A program made the translations under genes and the position numbers. Positions 21,742 to 34,839 of a DNA stretch of 64,000 nt are shown here, one piece after another. Source of the DNA: Mantis religiosa (Eukaryota; Arthropoda; Insecta; Mantodea; Mantidae); NCBI GenBank assembly GCA_030765055.1, contig JAUKNK010000147.1, forward strand, positions 4,422,001-4,486,000, in the 5' to 3' direction. Under the pieces are notes generated by a model. The model was not told the DNA's origin, ran no database searches, and saw only the letters and a program-made list of their open reading frames with translations. How positions within the stretch are numbered: the stretch's first letter is position 1; the number at the start of each line of letters is the position of its first letter.

Positions 21742-23915
21742 TTATATATTGTTATGGGAACAGAAGGTTCGTAAATAAATACTGTATTATATTGTAGGCT
21801 TATAGAAACTTTATATATTTTTACCTTTTATGAGCAAAGAAAAGATGACATTGTCCAATGTCGTGGAAATTGAAGCTGCGTATAGAAAGTGAGTTTGTCA
21901 ACTAAATCACAACATAGCTTGAGTTTGCACGTACTTCGTTGTACAAATGGTTCAGAGATATATTAATTATACGAGTGCAGTGGGTATTTCTAAGGCCACT
22001 TCAGAAGTTTTGTGATTGTATCGTGATGGTTTACATACCGCACTATTGTTTTTATTCGTTTCCTTTAGCACTGAGATTTCTTTTGTTTTGTTTTCATGGC
22101 AACCACATTGCACTGGGAATATCAACTTCCGATCCTTAGCAACAATGTTGGTAATTACAATATGATTACATCGTGTGAATCATACGTTGTGAATAATTAC
22201 ACCTACGAAACATTCATTTGAAGTTCATATATTGTAGTTATGGTGCCTTTTTACATTATCGTAATGTGCTTTAACCACAATTTAATGGGGAAGGTAATCA
22301 TGAACTGTGAATAACTGAAATCGCAGAAGTGCCTCGCAAATGAGCCCAGGATCATAAAGCCTAAAGAAATCCTTCACAGAAAATGCTAGATACCTCAATA
22401 TTCAATGAGTTTAGTCAAAATGTGCATTACTGTTCTATCTAATGCAGAACCAAGAACTGACTGAATGTCTTTCAATGTATTTTAAGGTTTATTTAATAAC
22501 TGAAACTGAAACCAATAACAATTTTCTGAAATATTCAGGAAACATCCTCTGGATAGACGTAAATTTTAAAAAATTTAAATACTTAGCGAAGTGACAATTT
22601 TGACTTAGACATCTTTAGAGTAATAATAAGTTACCATATAAAGATAACTTATGACAAAAATTGCAAATACGTGTTAAAGATTATTAAGCTGTAATCACGG
22701 AAATAAACTGAGGAAGAAGGTGTCTTGGTTTTCTTTGTTAAACTTCCAAGAGAATGTGCATGATAATTTTAAGCAGAGTGAATAGAAGCTCCATCTAAGC
22801 AATATTTGCAAATAGGAAATATTCTGACCTTAGTTCACGTGGAATGGCATTTCATTTCACAGGCATTATACGATAGCCTAAAGTGTTTGGACAGTTGTCA
22901 TGATTCAATTAAAACTTGTCATTTGTTGAAGATTTTGAGGAAATGTCAGTTGAGCAGACACGTGAGAAGTAGGGGTACGTTAGTTTCCATAATTTGGTTG
23001 GTTGGTGAATCAGCTTGATGTGCTTAATAGTGTTATAATTGCACTTTGTTTAAAATTATAACATTGCTAAAAAGCCAGGCAGTTAAACAGATATTAAGTT
23101 GCGGCTTTGAACTATTCATCAAGAAAGGGCGTACGAAGGTAATATGTATTCAATCTCACCAGGAATAAACTACTTACTGGTCAGGTTTAAGTTTGACCAC
23201 AATCAGTAATGAATATGCTTTTGGTAAGTGAACTAAATTATATAAATTAGAAACAAAAATTCTGCGGCAGTTTTAAAGTTCTTATCTCTTAAGCTTCTGA
23301 AAGAGATCTACAAACAGGTCCATAAAATGGAACATTATTAGAAAAATTGTCTTGAAGAAATCCAACGCTTGTTATAATGTAGTGTAAAACTGACTGGATA
23401 CTCGTAATGATGTTTTGAAATGGAGAAAAAAGTATTTTTGCCCGATTATTGCAGCAAACCTCAAAACTGCACCAACTTTAAAGGAATTATGACGGAAAAA
23501 TGGAAAGACTTTGATCTTAGCCCTCGAGAAAATAACATTAGAGAGGACGGCGCCGCACCAACTGTCACGATCTGATGAAGAAATGAGAGTGTTGGGATTG
23601 AAAGTTTCTGGCATCACATCGGAAATTTTCACGATCCAAGTTGTGATTAGGAGGGCGTATTCTAGGGATTGGATGCCAGAGTTAAGAACACTGGCATGCC
23701 GCGTCGTTTATTGAATAGTGTAGAGTACTTTTAAATCAGCTACAAAGTTTAAAATAAGGATCAAACTCTGGAAGTATTAGTTACAAGTGAAAATCTCAGT
23801 TTGAATAACAATTGAGAGTACATGATGGAGATATCAACTTCGGTTGCTCTGATTCGGTCCAGAGTTTCTTCCACTTCCATGTGCTATGGGTCACCTTTTA
23901 TTGACATTCGACAGA
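21742..23915. other. Interval without recognised features
   Basis: About 2.2 kb of AT-rich sequence. Several short open frames are present, none with recognisable motifs, codon bias or flanking splice consensus strong enough to support a gene. Confidence 0.45.
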
Positions 23916-23917
23916 AA

Positions 23918-24364
23918 AAAACATTATAGAAGCACGCTACGCATCATTACTTGAAAGCTGACGGCAGAACCTGAGGAAAACCGGCCACATTTGCAGAAAA
24001 AGAAAATCCTGTTTCACCAAGACAACGCACCGTTTCACACCTCAGCGGCTGCAATGGCGAAAATCCACGAATTACGGTTTGATCAGCTTGACCATTCACC
24101 TTACTTTCCAGATCTAACTCCAAGCGACTTCTTTTTGTTCCCTCATCTAAAAATTGCGCTCGGGGCACAGAGATTTTCGCCAAATGAAGAAGCAATCACC
24201 TTCGTGAACAATTATTTTGCAGAGAAAAACGTCAAGTACTATTTGGACGGGTTACAGAGATGGGAGAATCGCTGGGAGAAGTGTGTAGAGTTACAAGGAG
24301 ACTAAGTTGAAAAAAAATGGGAATAAATATCTTATTAGTTCGGAAAATTTTCAGACCACCCTTG
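23918..24364 (+). mobile_element. 5'-truncated mariner, source family of the 85-bp array
   Basis: It codes for the last third of a mariner transposase: ILFHQDNAPFHTSAAAMAKI (second Asp), SPYFPDLTPSDFFLFPHLKI (third Asp, ~34 residues later) and the C-terminus KYYLDGLQRWENRWEKCVEL. It ends with TTTTCAGACCACCC and TA at 24365-24366. Two GAAAAA motifs at 24224 and 24309 lie exactly 85 bp apart and bracket the segment that is amplified at 1-3506. The N-terminus and left terminal repeat are missing. Confidence 0.88.
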
Positions 24365-24366
24365 TA

Positions 24367-25261
24367 TGCATCACAAGAAATGTTTGGTACACCTGAATAT
24401 CGTTTTAAAAAGGGAACAATCCCATATACCACCTATTCTAACTGTATTCAATTAAAATACTTGAGGAATGATAAAGAATTATATGTAATATTCTTGAATC
24501 TCCCCTCTGTAACATAGGGAATTTTGAAATAGGGCATCCAACAGTCGCATTAGTGGTATTTAGAAAGGTACCGAAAATTATCAAGTAAAACAATTTGTAA
24601 GTACTCAACCATAAACAAATTAATGAAAATAAAGGTACTTTCTTTATTAGCAAAGGAATAATGTGCAGAGAATTCCAACATTGCAGCAGTGCGTTTTATG
24701 GCCAGTGAGTTTCATTATACAGTAACTCGCTTTGTGACAGTTTTACAAAGCCAGCCAGACAACCATACACTAACTACAACATACATTTTGTGGATCATAT
24801 GGCCTTCATTTTAACAAAGCTTTGCTAAACACACTTGAAAAAATTATTTTGGTAGCTTTTGTAAATCATCATCAAGTTTCATACAAATGCTTTATGAAAT
24901 CAAACACCTGCCCCTACAAACATAATATACCGTTTAAAAACATATTAATGCCTGTCTGTGAATATAACTCATGTAACATTAAATGGAAACGTACTTTCCG
25001 GGACCGTTTACTTAACCCCAAATTCCATTAACTGATCTGATGACTTCAGTGTCCCTTCGACTGACCATATGACACTCGTTATTTACCCCGCCCCCATAAA
25101 TACATTCTTTTCCAGCGTCCCATGTGTCTTTCCGTTTGGTTTAAAGTAAATGCATTAAAATTTACGTAAAATATGAAGCTGTTAACAGTGGAGCAAACAA
25201 ATATATACAAATATAAATATTTGTAACCTAAAACTTCACTTATCTTATAAGAAATTATGAT
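24367..25261. other. Interval without recognised features
   Basis: AT-rich with no recognised motif. Confidence 0.4.
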
Positions 25262-25720
25262 ATTTTTCCTCTAATTGTCCTGGATATCGATTTTATGTAA
25301 AACTTTTACACATCCTCAGACAGAAACAAAGCTGTCGCCATGGTTATGAATGCCAGATGCTAAGTGTGAGTGAGTGTGTGGTGTTTAAGGGTCCGTCGAC
25401 AACAAGGTCATTTGGGCCGCTAGATGCTAATATGTTCCTGTTAGTACGACAAAAATGTGAAAATCAAACAAATTTAAAAACAGAATCAACTGCTGGTATT
25501 TCAAACTTCATTACGCAATGTTTTTTTAAATAAACATTTGTTCCCAAACCTTTAAATCTATCGGAGCATTTAATTGTTTTAATAATTTAACTTCTGGATT
25601 TATTTCATTGTTAAATGACCAAAACTGATCTGCTACGGGCGATTTATCAGTGTGCTTATACATAAAGTTACGAAAATGCTCTTTCGTTCTTTCTAAATTT
25701 TGTTTAAATCAAAATGTTTT
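25262..25720 (-). mobile_element. PLE copy, inverted left half of a head-to-head pair
   Basis: The minus strand gives the end of the GIY-YIG region (KSPVADQFWSFNNEINPEVK-like, ~25570-25650) and the C-terminal tail, then a hammerhead-like motif at 25276-25326. It is cut at its 5' side near 25720, where a plus-strand PLE copy begins. It has frameshifts and stops. Confidence 0.75.
25276..25326 (-). ncRNA. Hammerhead-like motif, PLE left copy
   Basis: On the minus strand: CTGAGGA (25313-25319), one T, hairpin GTGTAAA/TTTACAT-type, AAAA in place of GAAA (25291-25294), TCGATA, TC, then CAGGACA (25276-25282). The last can pair, with a wobble and a bulge, to TTCTG at 25321-25325. The loss of the G in GAAA would be expected to impair cleavage. 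Confidence 0.5.
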
Positions 25721-26852
25721 CACTTTTAATGGTGAATTTTTTCAAGAAGTTTCTGGCTTAGTAATGGGTAATCCCCTCTAACCTTTCCTTGCTGATCTTT
25801 CTATGAGTTTTTTCGAAGTGCAAGTCACCTTTAATTTTCACAGTTTGGCATAGATATTTTGATGATACTTTTGCAATTGTTCCTGATAAACTCATAAACG
25901 ATGATTTAAAATTACTAAATTTGCAAGAAAAAGTTATAAAATTTACATTAGAAACCGAAATTAATGAATTTATTCCTTTTTAGATCTATAGAATATAAGA
26001 AATAATAATAATAAAATTACACTTTGGTATTTATAGGAAGTCCACTCATATTTATAATTACATAAAAAATAAAAGTTTTAACCCTTTTTCTGAAAAATTT
26101 GCTGTTTTCAATGGTTAGGTTTATAAATTAATAAAGATTAATTTAACAAAGAATTTAAACATATTATTAGTACTGCTTTAACTAACGGTTTTAATAAAGA
26201 CTTCATAAACAAAAAATTGAAAAATTCAAATATCAAAAAACTGTTAATGATATTTCTACCGTTAGAAAAATGAAACACGATTATAATTTTAGAACATTTA
26301 CTTACCATCCTTGGGTTAGTAAACATTTTCAAAATTATTTTAGGGGATTGGTATAAGTTTAGTTCCTCAAAATAAATATAGTATTAAAATTTATTGCATT
26401 CCTCAAAAAAAATAAAATTCTTTTTAGTAAAAAACTTGGTATTTATCAGTTTGTTTTGATTGTGATGAAGTTTATATTGGAAACACTAAACGTAATTTAG
26501 AAACCAGAGCGAAAGGACATTTTCGTAACACTAAGTATAAACAAACTGATAAATCGGCCGTAGAGGATCAGTTTTGGTCATTTAACCATGACATAAATTC
26601 TGAAGTTAAATTATTATAACAATGAAATGGCCTGATAGATTTAATAGTTTGGAAAAAGATAACATAGCGAAATGAATTTTGAAATACCGGGAGTCAATTA
26701 ATTTTTAAATTTATTTTATTTTCAGATTTTGGAAGGACTAACAAGAACATATCAACATCTAGCGCTCAAAACGATGGTGACAGCTTTCTTGTGTCCGGCT
26801 GAAGATGTGTAAAAGTTTTACATGAAATCGCGATCCCGGACAATTTATAAGA
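25721..26852 (+). mobile_element. PLE copy, right half of a head-to-head pair
   Basis: The plus strand codes for PLE reverse transcriptase from the motif like EVSGLVMGNPL..FLADL (~25750) through a damaged YxDD box (YFDDTFAIVPDKL-like, ~25850) and the region FTLETEINEFIPF. The GIY-YIG endonuclease follows (VYIGNTKRNLETRAKGHFRN, ~26465-26530), then the C-terminal tail. Many stops and frameshifts are present. The fingers and N-terminus of RT are missing. It ends in a well-formed hammerhead-like motif. Confidence 0.82.
26792..26842 (+). ncRNA. Hammerhead-ribozyme-like motif, best-preserved PLE copy
   Basis: Stem I is TGTCCGG (26792-26798), a perfect complement of CCGGACA (26836-26842). The core is CTGAAGA (26799-26805), then one T, then a 7-bp stem II (26807-26813 with 26817-26823, loop AGT). 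GAAA (26824-26827) is followed by the palindrome TCGCGA as minimal stem III and the predicted cleavage dinucleotide TC (26834-26835). PLEs are known to carry type I hammerheads with very short stem III. The extra T before stem II departs from the canonical form but recurs in every copy here. Confidence 0.65.
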
Positions 26853-28480
26853 AAAGTGTCATAGCTTATTATAAGATAAGTGAAGTTTTAGGTTACGAAT
26901 TTTTATATTTGTATACATTAAAATTTACTCCTGTCAGGTGCAAACTCTCCTTTGTTTGACCTTTTCCTTTAAAACAAATAATAAATAAATTATATTCCAA
27001 AAGAGAAGAAAAATGTGAAATTAAGGGCACAAAATCCATGAATAAAAAACGTGAAGAAACTGGCCAACATTGCAAAAGTTATCATATTAATGCTGCAAGT
27101 TGTTGCGAATTTCTCCCTCCACAGCTTTATCTAGGACCCTTCCTTTTCTCAGCTTACTGGTGGTCGGAAAGGAGGCTGAAAATGGCGGTTGAATAATGGG
27201 GCACGGACAGTACACTATTCAATGAAGTTACAACAAAACTCCTGTGAAATTAAAAACCAAATTAGGGTAACATAACAAAACGGTTTCAAATTAAGTATAA
27301 CTTGTGTTATTTATTTTACGCCCTACGCTTCTTCCAAGTTTATAATTTTTGTGTTATTTGTCCGGAACCTGGAGGTAGAGTAGTAGGTAAGTAACAAGAC
27401 AACATACCCAGCAATTGGTGAGGGGGGATGCACTCACTCCTATGCGCCTTATCCGAGGGGTACCGCCACAGCACCACTCTTCTCTTGGAACCTGGCCTCG
27501 TACATGTCGACAAAAGTTGCTCTTATACTTCTTACACAAAACAACCAATTTCTAGACTTTAGAGACTCGAGAATCTCTATAATAGGGAATCTCTATTGTA
27601 GATGGTAAGGAAATTAAAAATGCAATTTTCTCCCAATTACTACCTCAATATACCTTGATCAAAAGTAGTTTTTATTTCAAGTTTGTAATTAGTAATATAT
27701 TTCTCATCTTTCCCTTTACATTATCAAATGGAAATACAAAATCAAGATTACAATTATAAAGTCCATACTGGAGAATGCCTAAATCCTGATTTTGCATTTG
27801 TTGGTTTCAACGTGACGTTTTCGGGGAAGAGAAATTACTTACTGCTGCACATTGGATGTACAAAACGGGGTTTAGCAAGGTGGGTATCTTTCTTACAGAC
27901 GTGTCACAATGTGCTAATGACGTCATGGATAAATCTTAGAATTCGTTCAAGGACGAGCAGCAAAGACCAGCTAAATGATATTTCACTGGATTGACAAATA
28001 ACCACTCTTTATGTGGGGAATGGAAAGCCCTTTCTGTAAGCATTGTTTCAAGTGCACACATAGATCAGTTTTCTACGCAAATATACCAAAAGAGAGAAGC
28101 AACAGAAATGTACTTCTTAAACAGTGGATAAATTGTGATGCATCGTTCAGCACAGATGGGAAAAATAATTTTTTGTCAGCCTTGTGTGAAGCAGGTGAGT
28201 TTAATCATTCATGATTGTATTAATACTATATCATCCTAGTTTCAAAAACTTTGTAAATCAGCCCCTGTAGCAACATTAAGCCGAACACAATTAATATGTT
28301 TAGGAGAGCCAAAAGAAGACAAATTTAATGTTTTCAGTTTTCCATAGTAAAACACAAATTTGCCTAATGTGAAACCTTTCTTCATCACATGACATGACTT
28401 CACATTGAGATTTAGTTTAAAACATGTCTGAATCGTTATAAAAGCCCGTATAATGCATTTAATCTTGATTAGATTATTAT
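26853..28480. other. Mostly unannotated; one weak exon-like stretch
   Basis: A stretch ending at 28193 (…GAAGCAG followed by GTGAGT) looks like a 5' splice site, and the open frame before it (from ~28011) has several Cys residues. No good acceptor lies upstream and the peptide is not recognised. The open frame at 27728-27994 is likewise unrecognised. Confidence 0.2.
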
Positions 28481-28484
28481 TTGA

Positions 28485-28750
28485 AAATTAATTGTTCTTT
28501 CACAATGGCCGTGTGTAGGCTAAATTGTAGAATCAGACTGAAAAATTCAATGCCATAGCCGGGATTTGAACCACTGATCTTCTGATTTCCGTCCAGCCGC
28601 TCTACCATTGAGGTTCTATGGCCAACGTACCGATATGACCTTAAATTCTCCAACTGACTCCTATTTTCCCGGCAAACCACTTAGCAGTTCTCATAAACAC
28701 ATGAGACAACTACCTTAATGGCGACTTACAACATGTAAGTACTTGTAAGA
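28485..28750 (-). mobile_element. tRNA-cassette element, copy 2
   Basis: The minus strand has B box GGTTCAAATCCC (~28563) and a decayed A box (~28610) in the same context as the other family members. It shares the left segment GAAAATTAATTGTTCTTTCAC with the copy at 34618, so these two form a subgroup. Confidence 0.75.
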
Positions 28751-31470
28751 TTGCTTTACAGCAATCGTTTATGTTAAGGAGACACATCTGTGCAAATTGG
28801 CCCGAAACTTATAACAATTCCAAACTAAGTTTTCTTGTCTTAAAATTAATATAGACATACCTCAATAATATAAACCTTTTTATCTAGCGGCACTACAGAA
28901 AACGTCACATGACAATTTGAATAACCCTACACCTGTATCGTAGCTGCTATTATGTAATTTTAACCTCATATTTCTCATATTCCACATTTTCTACATTTTC
29001 CGAACTTCAATATGTTCAACAGGATGCAGTTTTCTGTTGATCTGTATGACATTCTAAACATTCCTGTAAGGGCAACTGCATATTAAGTGTACCCATTTAC
29101 ATTTGATTTGTTTTTGTTATTTGTATTGAAAAGAATTATAATGCTTACTTCTTACGGAAAACGCTTAGGAAAATAATTTTTTTTAAATAGGTATTATTAT
29201 CTTTTTCCCCCTTCGTTGATATGGCGAAGACAAATATTTCAAATAAGTACAGGTCATTAATAGGTTAAAATGGGTGCAGAAACGTATACCCCAAGCATTA
29301 ATTTATAAAATTACAATATGTGGGGCATTTTGAAAATCGCGAGCTATTTAGAGATAAATTGTTAATTCCTCAGAAGCTATAGTCACTAGAAAGCTGAAAC
29401 TTGGTACTATTCCATTCTTGATCCATCACACAAATAAATGGTATAAATCTGAAATAAATTTAACAAAAGCTTCATATATTTCAATTTTCACCCATGCTTT
29501 TGTTTTTTGACATAGTTAATTACTTCACACCTTTCTGCACATTATGGTTCTTACTAAGTGAAGTGGATTTATATGTATTTTAATTATACGACAATATCTG
29601 TTATTTTAACTTGTTGTGGAGCCATTTATGAAATTTGGAATAATTGTAGAACTATTTCGCCTAGGGAATCGCAAAATAGTATGTGTTTAGCGAATTTGTT
29701 GCAGCATACGTTGCGATGTTATCATTTTGTTATAGTGCATTTTAAGCGCCATTTTACTAAAATTGTGTATTTATAAGTGTTTACTTAGGAAATTTTTAGT
29801 GCCTATTTAAGTGCCTATTTGGCCCATTTTTAGTGTCTTTTTGGCTGCCCATTTCACATATTTTTAGTGCCTATAAATGCTCTCCCTAGTTATAAGCAAT
29901 TAGTTGCTCTTTTAAGGTATACAGTATTTGTGCGTTAGCTCTGTAGAGCACCTGACTGCTATGAGAAAACTTGCTCTATAACTGGGCAGCTATTTTATCT
30001 ACTACAACTTTCGCCAAAGATTGCATTTATTACATTTTATTCGACGTAACTCGGGAAAATTGTTTGCACGGTGCATTAACAGCAACCAGTTCTTGAAGGA
30101 GTAAACAGCTAAATAAATAGCATTGCATCACGAGTTGAGTAATTGTCCCCGTACTGCAGGACCTCTTTAAACTGTTCGTAAAGTTGAACTCATTTTCGCC
30201 TTTATAATAAAATCCTATCGAGATAAAGTATATATTTGAAGAAGCAAATAGACAAGTAATACAAATTTGCTATAGCATTATTCGCAACTCACAATTTTCA
30301 TACTGTGAGACTTGTTTTGCCCAAAAATTCACCATAGTTATATCATCCCTTTTGTTGTCACCCATCTTCTGCCATCCATTTCCGCCTCCTTGCCCTTCCT
30401 CTCCTCTTCTCTCTTCCAGGGGAAAGTGAGGTAAAGGTTTGGTGGACCTGCTTCTGGCTTTGAATTATGGGGCACTTCTTTATACTTCATGTAGTGATTT
30501 GTTAGACTTATTCTCATGAACGTTATTTATTAAATTGTTTATATGTTGATATCATTTTTATTGTGGATTCAGTCAACCATTAATATCTGATTAGATTTGC
30601 TACTCAGTCTGCTTCAGTCTGCTTATGAATTATAATTTAAAATCAAATTCACACTGTAGTGAGCATTTTTTATTTTTGTTATGTTTGTTGGATAACTTCT
30701 AGGTAGAAATAAGTTAGACACCGGCTAATTTGTTGTTGAACCCAAACTATTTACATGTTTGCCTAGCATGCTTAATAATGGATTTTCCCTGTGATAATCT
30801 TATAGAGCTGTTTATCTTGGTTTTTCTTTTAATTTATTTTTCTACTGTTAAAATTGGTATGGTTCAGAATTTATGAATATCGCATAATGTTAGCTGTTGT
30901 TTTGGCAAGTGACTTCTATATTCTATGCTTCTGGATGCTCGCTAAGGCTGAAAATCTATAATTTGCAGTAAAGGAGGTTTCCTTGGTTAAACTTTGTGCC
31001 CTTCCTATCCTTATATACTTGATTCACTTACTTAAAGTTTCCTTCAAGATAAAACAAAGTCAGTTACATTTGATACTTCTTATTGTTTGAAAATGTTATT
31101 ATTTGCATATAACCTGCCCTTCTATCCTCTCATATTTCATTGTCATATTACATATTTATTTGAAACTTGCATTTCTTTCTGGTACTGAATTTTACACTGT
31201 AGCTTAAACACGTTTACATAATGTAACAAAGGGAACGTTTTTGAGCTGAGTGATTATATGTACCCATCCTGTGCCAAAGACAGGTGGGTGGACATCAGCG
31301 GTGAGTCAGGCACAAATTTATTGCTGCGTTAGTTAGTTCTTGATGGAACTTGTTTATATTTCATTGAGCATCATGGTACGTCTCCATGACGAACTTCTAT
31401 TTCCTAATTATAGTTATATGTATCTTAGCAATTTTCGACTTCCTCTTTGATTTTTGTTTCAATTTTCCCT
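28751..31470. other. AT-rich interval, no recognised gene
   Basis: Nothing coding was recognised in ~2.7 kb. At 29786-29880 the short motif TTTTTAGTGCCTAT recurs about three to four times with variations, a local simple repeat. Confidence 0.45.
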
Positions 31471-31474
31471 CACA

Positions 31475-31722
31475 GCCCGCATCGGTAGCGTAGATGGTAG
31501 CGTGTCTGCCTCACGTTCAAGAGGTCCCGAGTTCTAATCTCGGTCAGAGTGAGTTACCTGGATAAGGTTTTTCCGGGGTTTTCCCTTATCCTGACAGACG
31601 AATGTCAGGTAACTCTAAGCTCCATGGACCCCGGACTTATTTGAGCATCATTTCGCCCATGTCATTCACCGTCCGATATGACCTAACGTTGGAGGACGTA
31701 AATTACAAAAACAAAAAAAAAA
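31475..31722 (+). mobile_element. tRNA-derived SINE, near full length
   Basis: The head GCCCGCATCGGTAGCGTAG has an A box (GTAGCGTAGATGG) and a B box (GAGTTCTAATC, ~31529). The body shares the GGGGTTTTCCCTTATCCT block with the copy at 9008, and the tail ends in an A-rich run (31703-31722). The layout is a standard tRNA-head, body, A-tail SINE. Confidence 0.82.
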
Positions 31723-31989
31723 AATCCCCTTACATTTATTTCTTTAAATGCAGAGCTTTGTTCTTTTCATCAATGCCATACGAATAGCAGAGGATATGAA
31801 ATGCAACATGTGTCTTCCCGCTTTTCGAACATTTATTTCTATTTCAGCCTCATTATTCATCTTGTTTCTACAAAGAAATGAGTAGTGAAATTATTTTTGT
31901 AAACGGATATCCTGAACTTGGACCAAATGACAAAATAATTGTTTACGGAGTAGTGGGTTAAGACAGTAATATGAGTATAAGTGATTTGT

Positions 31990-32920
31990 TCATTATTATA
32001 GCAAGTGGCGACACTTGTTTCCGAAGCGCGCTAACTTCCATGCACAGCGCCTACCCGCCCCGCGGCCGTCGGAGCTGCAACTCCCACCCTAACCCTCCAG
32101 CCCTGCAGGAGTATTGATCTGTCCGCAGCATCTGTCCAACCAGTTTTACGTTGCTAATTGTACCGTGCAGTAGTGCTCTGATCACCAGCTAAGTCTTTTG
32201 TGTATTGTCTTGCCGCCGGCTGCTGCATAGAGGTAACGTCTGTGCCAATTGCCGACGCCAATACCCGTTTGTCCTCAGTCGCCACGGCACCACCGACAAC
32301 ACAACCATTCGCCCCGCCCCCATGGCCTGCAGTACCGTCAGCACTATTTCAACCTGCCAACATCAACCTCAACATAACGGACAGGAGCAGCCCTTAAACT
32401 TACGACGCTATTGCACTCACAAAACCGCCAAACTGAACTCCGGTCGACACATTATGCAGTTTAACGTGCAAACGACACTGAAAGTTCAGCAACGCCAGTC
32501 AGCACACTCGTCCCTATCCTGCTCGCCCGAAGCAGTGGTTGGTTTTTGGGAGACCATGCTTGCTGCCGGAAATATTAGTACTGGAATACTGGCTCTGTAT
32601 ATGTGATGTAGTGATCAGCTACATTTTAGGTGTGGGAAATTGGGAGTGCGGTCCTGAAAAACAAGATGCAAAAACTTCTCGCTACAGTAGGTATGCAGTC
32701 TTGAAGCCGCCACGCCAGCAACGCCAGACAGCACGCCTCTGTACAGCCAAGCACCAACGTGAGCAACTCCGGCTTACACAAGCGAACAACAAGAATGTTG
32801 CTGTATAACAGGGGGTCCATCGGTCGGATCCCAAACGCTTCAGCATGCGATTCCGACCAAAAGTGAAAAAGTGAAGTGTGCGTGCGTGTGAGTATGAATG
32901 TGCGGGGCATACATGATATG
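31990..32920 (+). other. GC-rich unclassified segment
   Basis: A block of clearly higher GC content with open frames of 65 to 133 codons in overlapping frames, rich in Pro, Thr and Gln. It may be the 5' region of a retroelement or a CpG-rich gene leader. No domain is recognisable, no splice sites stand out, and it ends at the GA microsatellite. Confidence 0.25.
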
Positions 32921-32922
32921 CC

Positions 32923-33056
<134 letters not shown>

Positions 33057-33084
33057 TGTTTGTGTGTGCGCGTGTGTGTGGAAT

Positions 33085-34060
33085 ACTGTAGGTATGTAAA
33101 TAAACTCAAGTAAACTAAACGCAGGATCCAAAGGAACAAAGACAATGAACTGCATAAAGTTGTTCTCGTAGCGCCCAAAGTGGGCGCCATATTGGATTTT
33201 TGCGAAACAAAACATCAAAAGCCAAAATTGTGATTCAATGATAATGTAGAGCCTGTAAGTCGGGTACCATGCACCGGCACCAGGTAACATTAAGTTAAAT
33301 AAAAAGCCTGTAAGTAAACCTGCTGGACCACAATAGCTTCACCAATCCTACCAACAATACCTGATATGTGTATTTTGTGTTTAGGATAAAATGATGGTAG
33401 CACTTCTATGGTACAGCCAGCCAGCACCACATGGCATGGCATGGCATGGTACGCAAGGCAAGACCTTGAAAGGTGAAACTACATTAGGGAAAAAAATAAA
33501 TTTTTACAGTAAAAACAGCATTAACTTGTGAGAAAATCTGCGCAAAATATCATGTCCACTAGCATCACTTGATGCATATTTATTAAACTTTGACAATCTT
33601 TAATTGCCTCTTGTAGATCCTAATTTCTTGACAGTTAACTTGTGGTTAGTTATTGCTTGGTATTGGGTTTTTATATGGAATATTATTGCAAAACTCTGCC
33701 AAAACCCTTTGAATAAATCCTGACACACTTCTTATTTTAACTAGGCGTGTGTTAAAAATGGTTTAGAGCCATTTACTATGCTAGTAAGTGTATCAGAATA
33801 TTTAATTTCATTCCGTTAAAATATAGTACATATGATGGCAAAAATGGAAAGTAAAAGATCATTTTCAGTTTGACTATGAAAACATGGTATTCCAGAATAT
33901 TGATCTTGATATATATTTTTTGAGATTGAGATTGTTTCTTTCACCAATTATAATTGCTTTACCAGGTTTCGTCATGTGAAGTATACGTAAAGTTAGTTAC
34001 AATGGAGAAGTACTACTATCCATATTTACAATTTTGACTCTACAGTTTTAAGCATTATTT
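33085..34060. other. Interval without recognised features
   Basis: Only a short perfect hairpin, GCGCCC with GGGCGC (33171-33187), and a small CATGG repeat (~33429-33450) were noticed. Confidence 0.4.
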
Positions 34061-34062
34061 AT

Positions 34063-34600
34063 TTATTTTTGCAATTTTATTTGTTCTTTCCCTATTTGTT
34101 TAATCCAGTGAGATAAATGATTGTATAAATCTTTTGCCTTACTTACAATGCATTTATTTTGTAATGAGCCTCTTAGTCTATTTCTAAAGTAATTTTCCTT
34201 TGTTCTTATGTTATGTTCATGATATTTCAATTTTTGTCTTCTTTTTGGGAGGTTACAACATGTTTTAGACATTCATGTATATGTAGACAAGGCAGCGTAA
34301 GTATACCTAATTTCTTAAATGCTGTTCTACAGGTATTTTTTTGGATATTTTTTAGGAATACTTATCCCTCTTTTCTGTAACCTAAATATTTTTAGTATGT
34401 GTTTCCTCCCTGCTGATCCCTATAAAATAATCCCATAGCCCAAATGTGAGTGCCTTCAAACCAAATAACTTTTTGGTAGACATGAGCGTGAAAACCGTGA
34501 TTTCTGAGTACATTATTATACATGGCTTCTTCTGTTTTATTTGCAATGTTTAACTCTGTATGACCAAAATAAATAACTGTTCTTTCTTTCAACAGTAGCA
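34063..34600 (-). pseudogene. LINE reverse transcriptase, C-terminal remnant
   Basis: The minus strand gives blocks typical of the end of a non-LTR polyprotein: CRTAFKKLGILTLPCLHIHE (~34290-34340), then NIRTKENYFRNRLRGSLQNK and AKDLYNHLSHWIKQI (34080-34200). The arrangement matches the plus-strand remnant at 62505-63060, so both belong to one LINE family. Frameshifts are present. Confidence 0.6.
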
Positions 34601-34617
34601 GATTAAAATATTTTGGA

Positions 34618-34838
34618 AATTAATTGTTCTTTCACACTAGCCGTGTGTAGGACGCACTATGAAAGGGTAGAGTGAGACTGAAAAATTCAGTGCCATAGCC
34701 GGGATTTGAACCACGGATCTTCTGGTTTCCATCCAGGCGCTCTTACCATTTTAGCTACTATGGACAACGTGCCAACATGACATTAAATTTTCCAACTGAC
34801 TCGTGGTTCCCCCGGTAAACCATGTTCTCATAAATATT
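34618..34838 (-). mobile_element. tRNA-cassette element, copy 3
   Basis: B box GGTTCAAATCCC (minus strand, ~34700) and A box near 34745, with the same left segment as the copy at 28485. The right end is truncated near 34838. Confidence 0.75.
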
Positions 34839-34839
34839 T

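Noticed and set aside
19175..21746. Target-site duplication of the gypsy element
   Set aside because: The flanks are TATAT and TTATA within AT-repeat sequence. No 4- or 5-bp match can be claimed.
28011..28214. Possible THAP or zinc-finger exon ending at a GTGAGT donor
   Set aside because: Cysteine and histidine spacing does not fit a THAP or C2H2 pattern and no acceptor precedes it.
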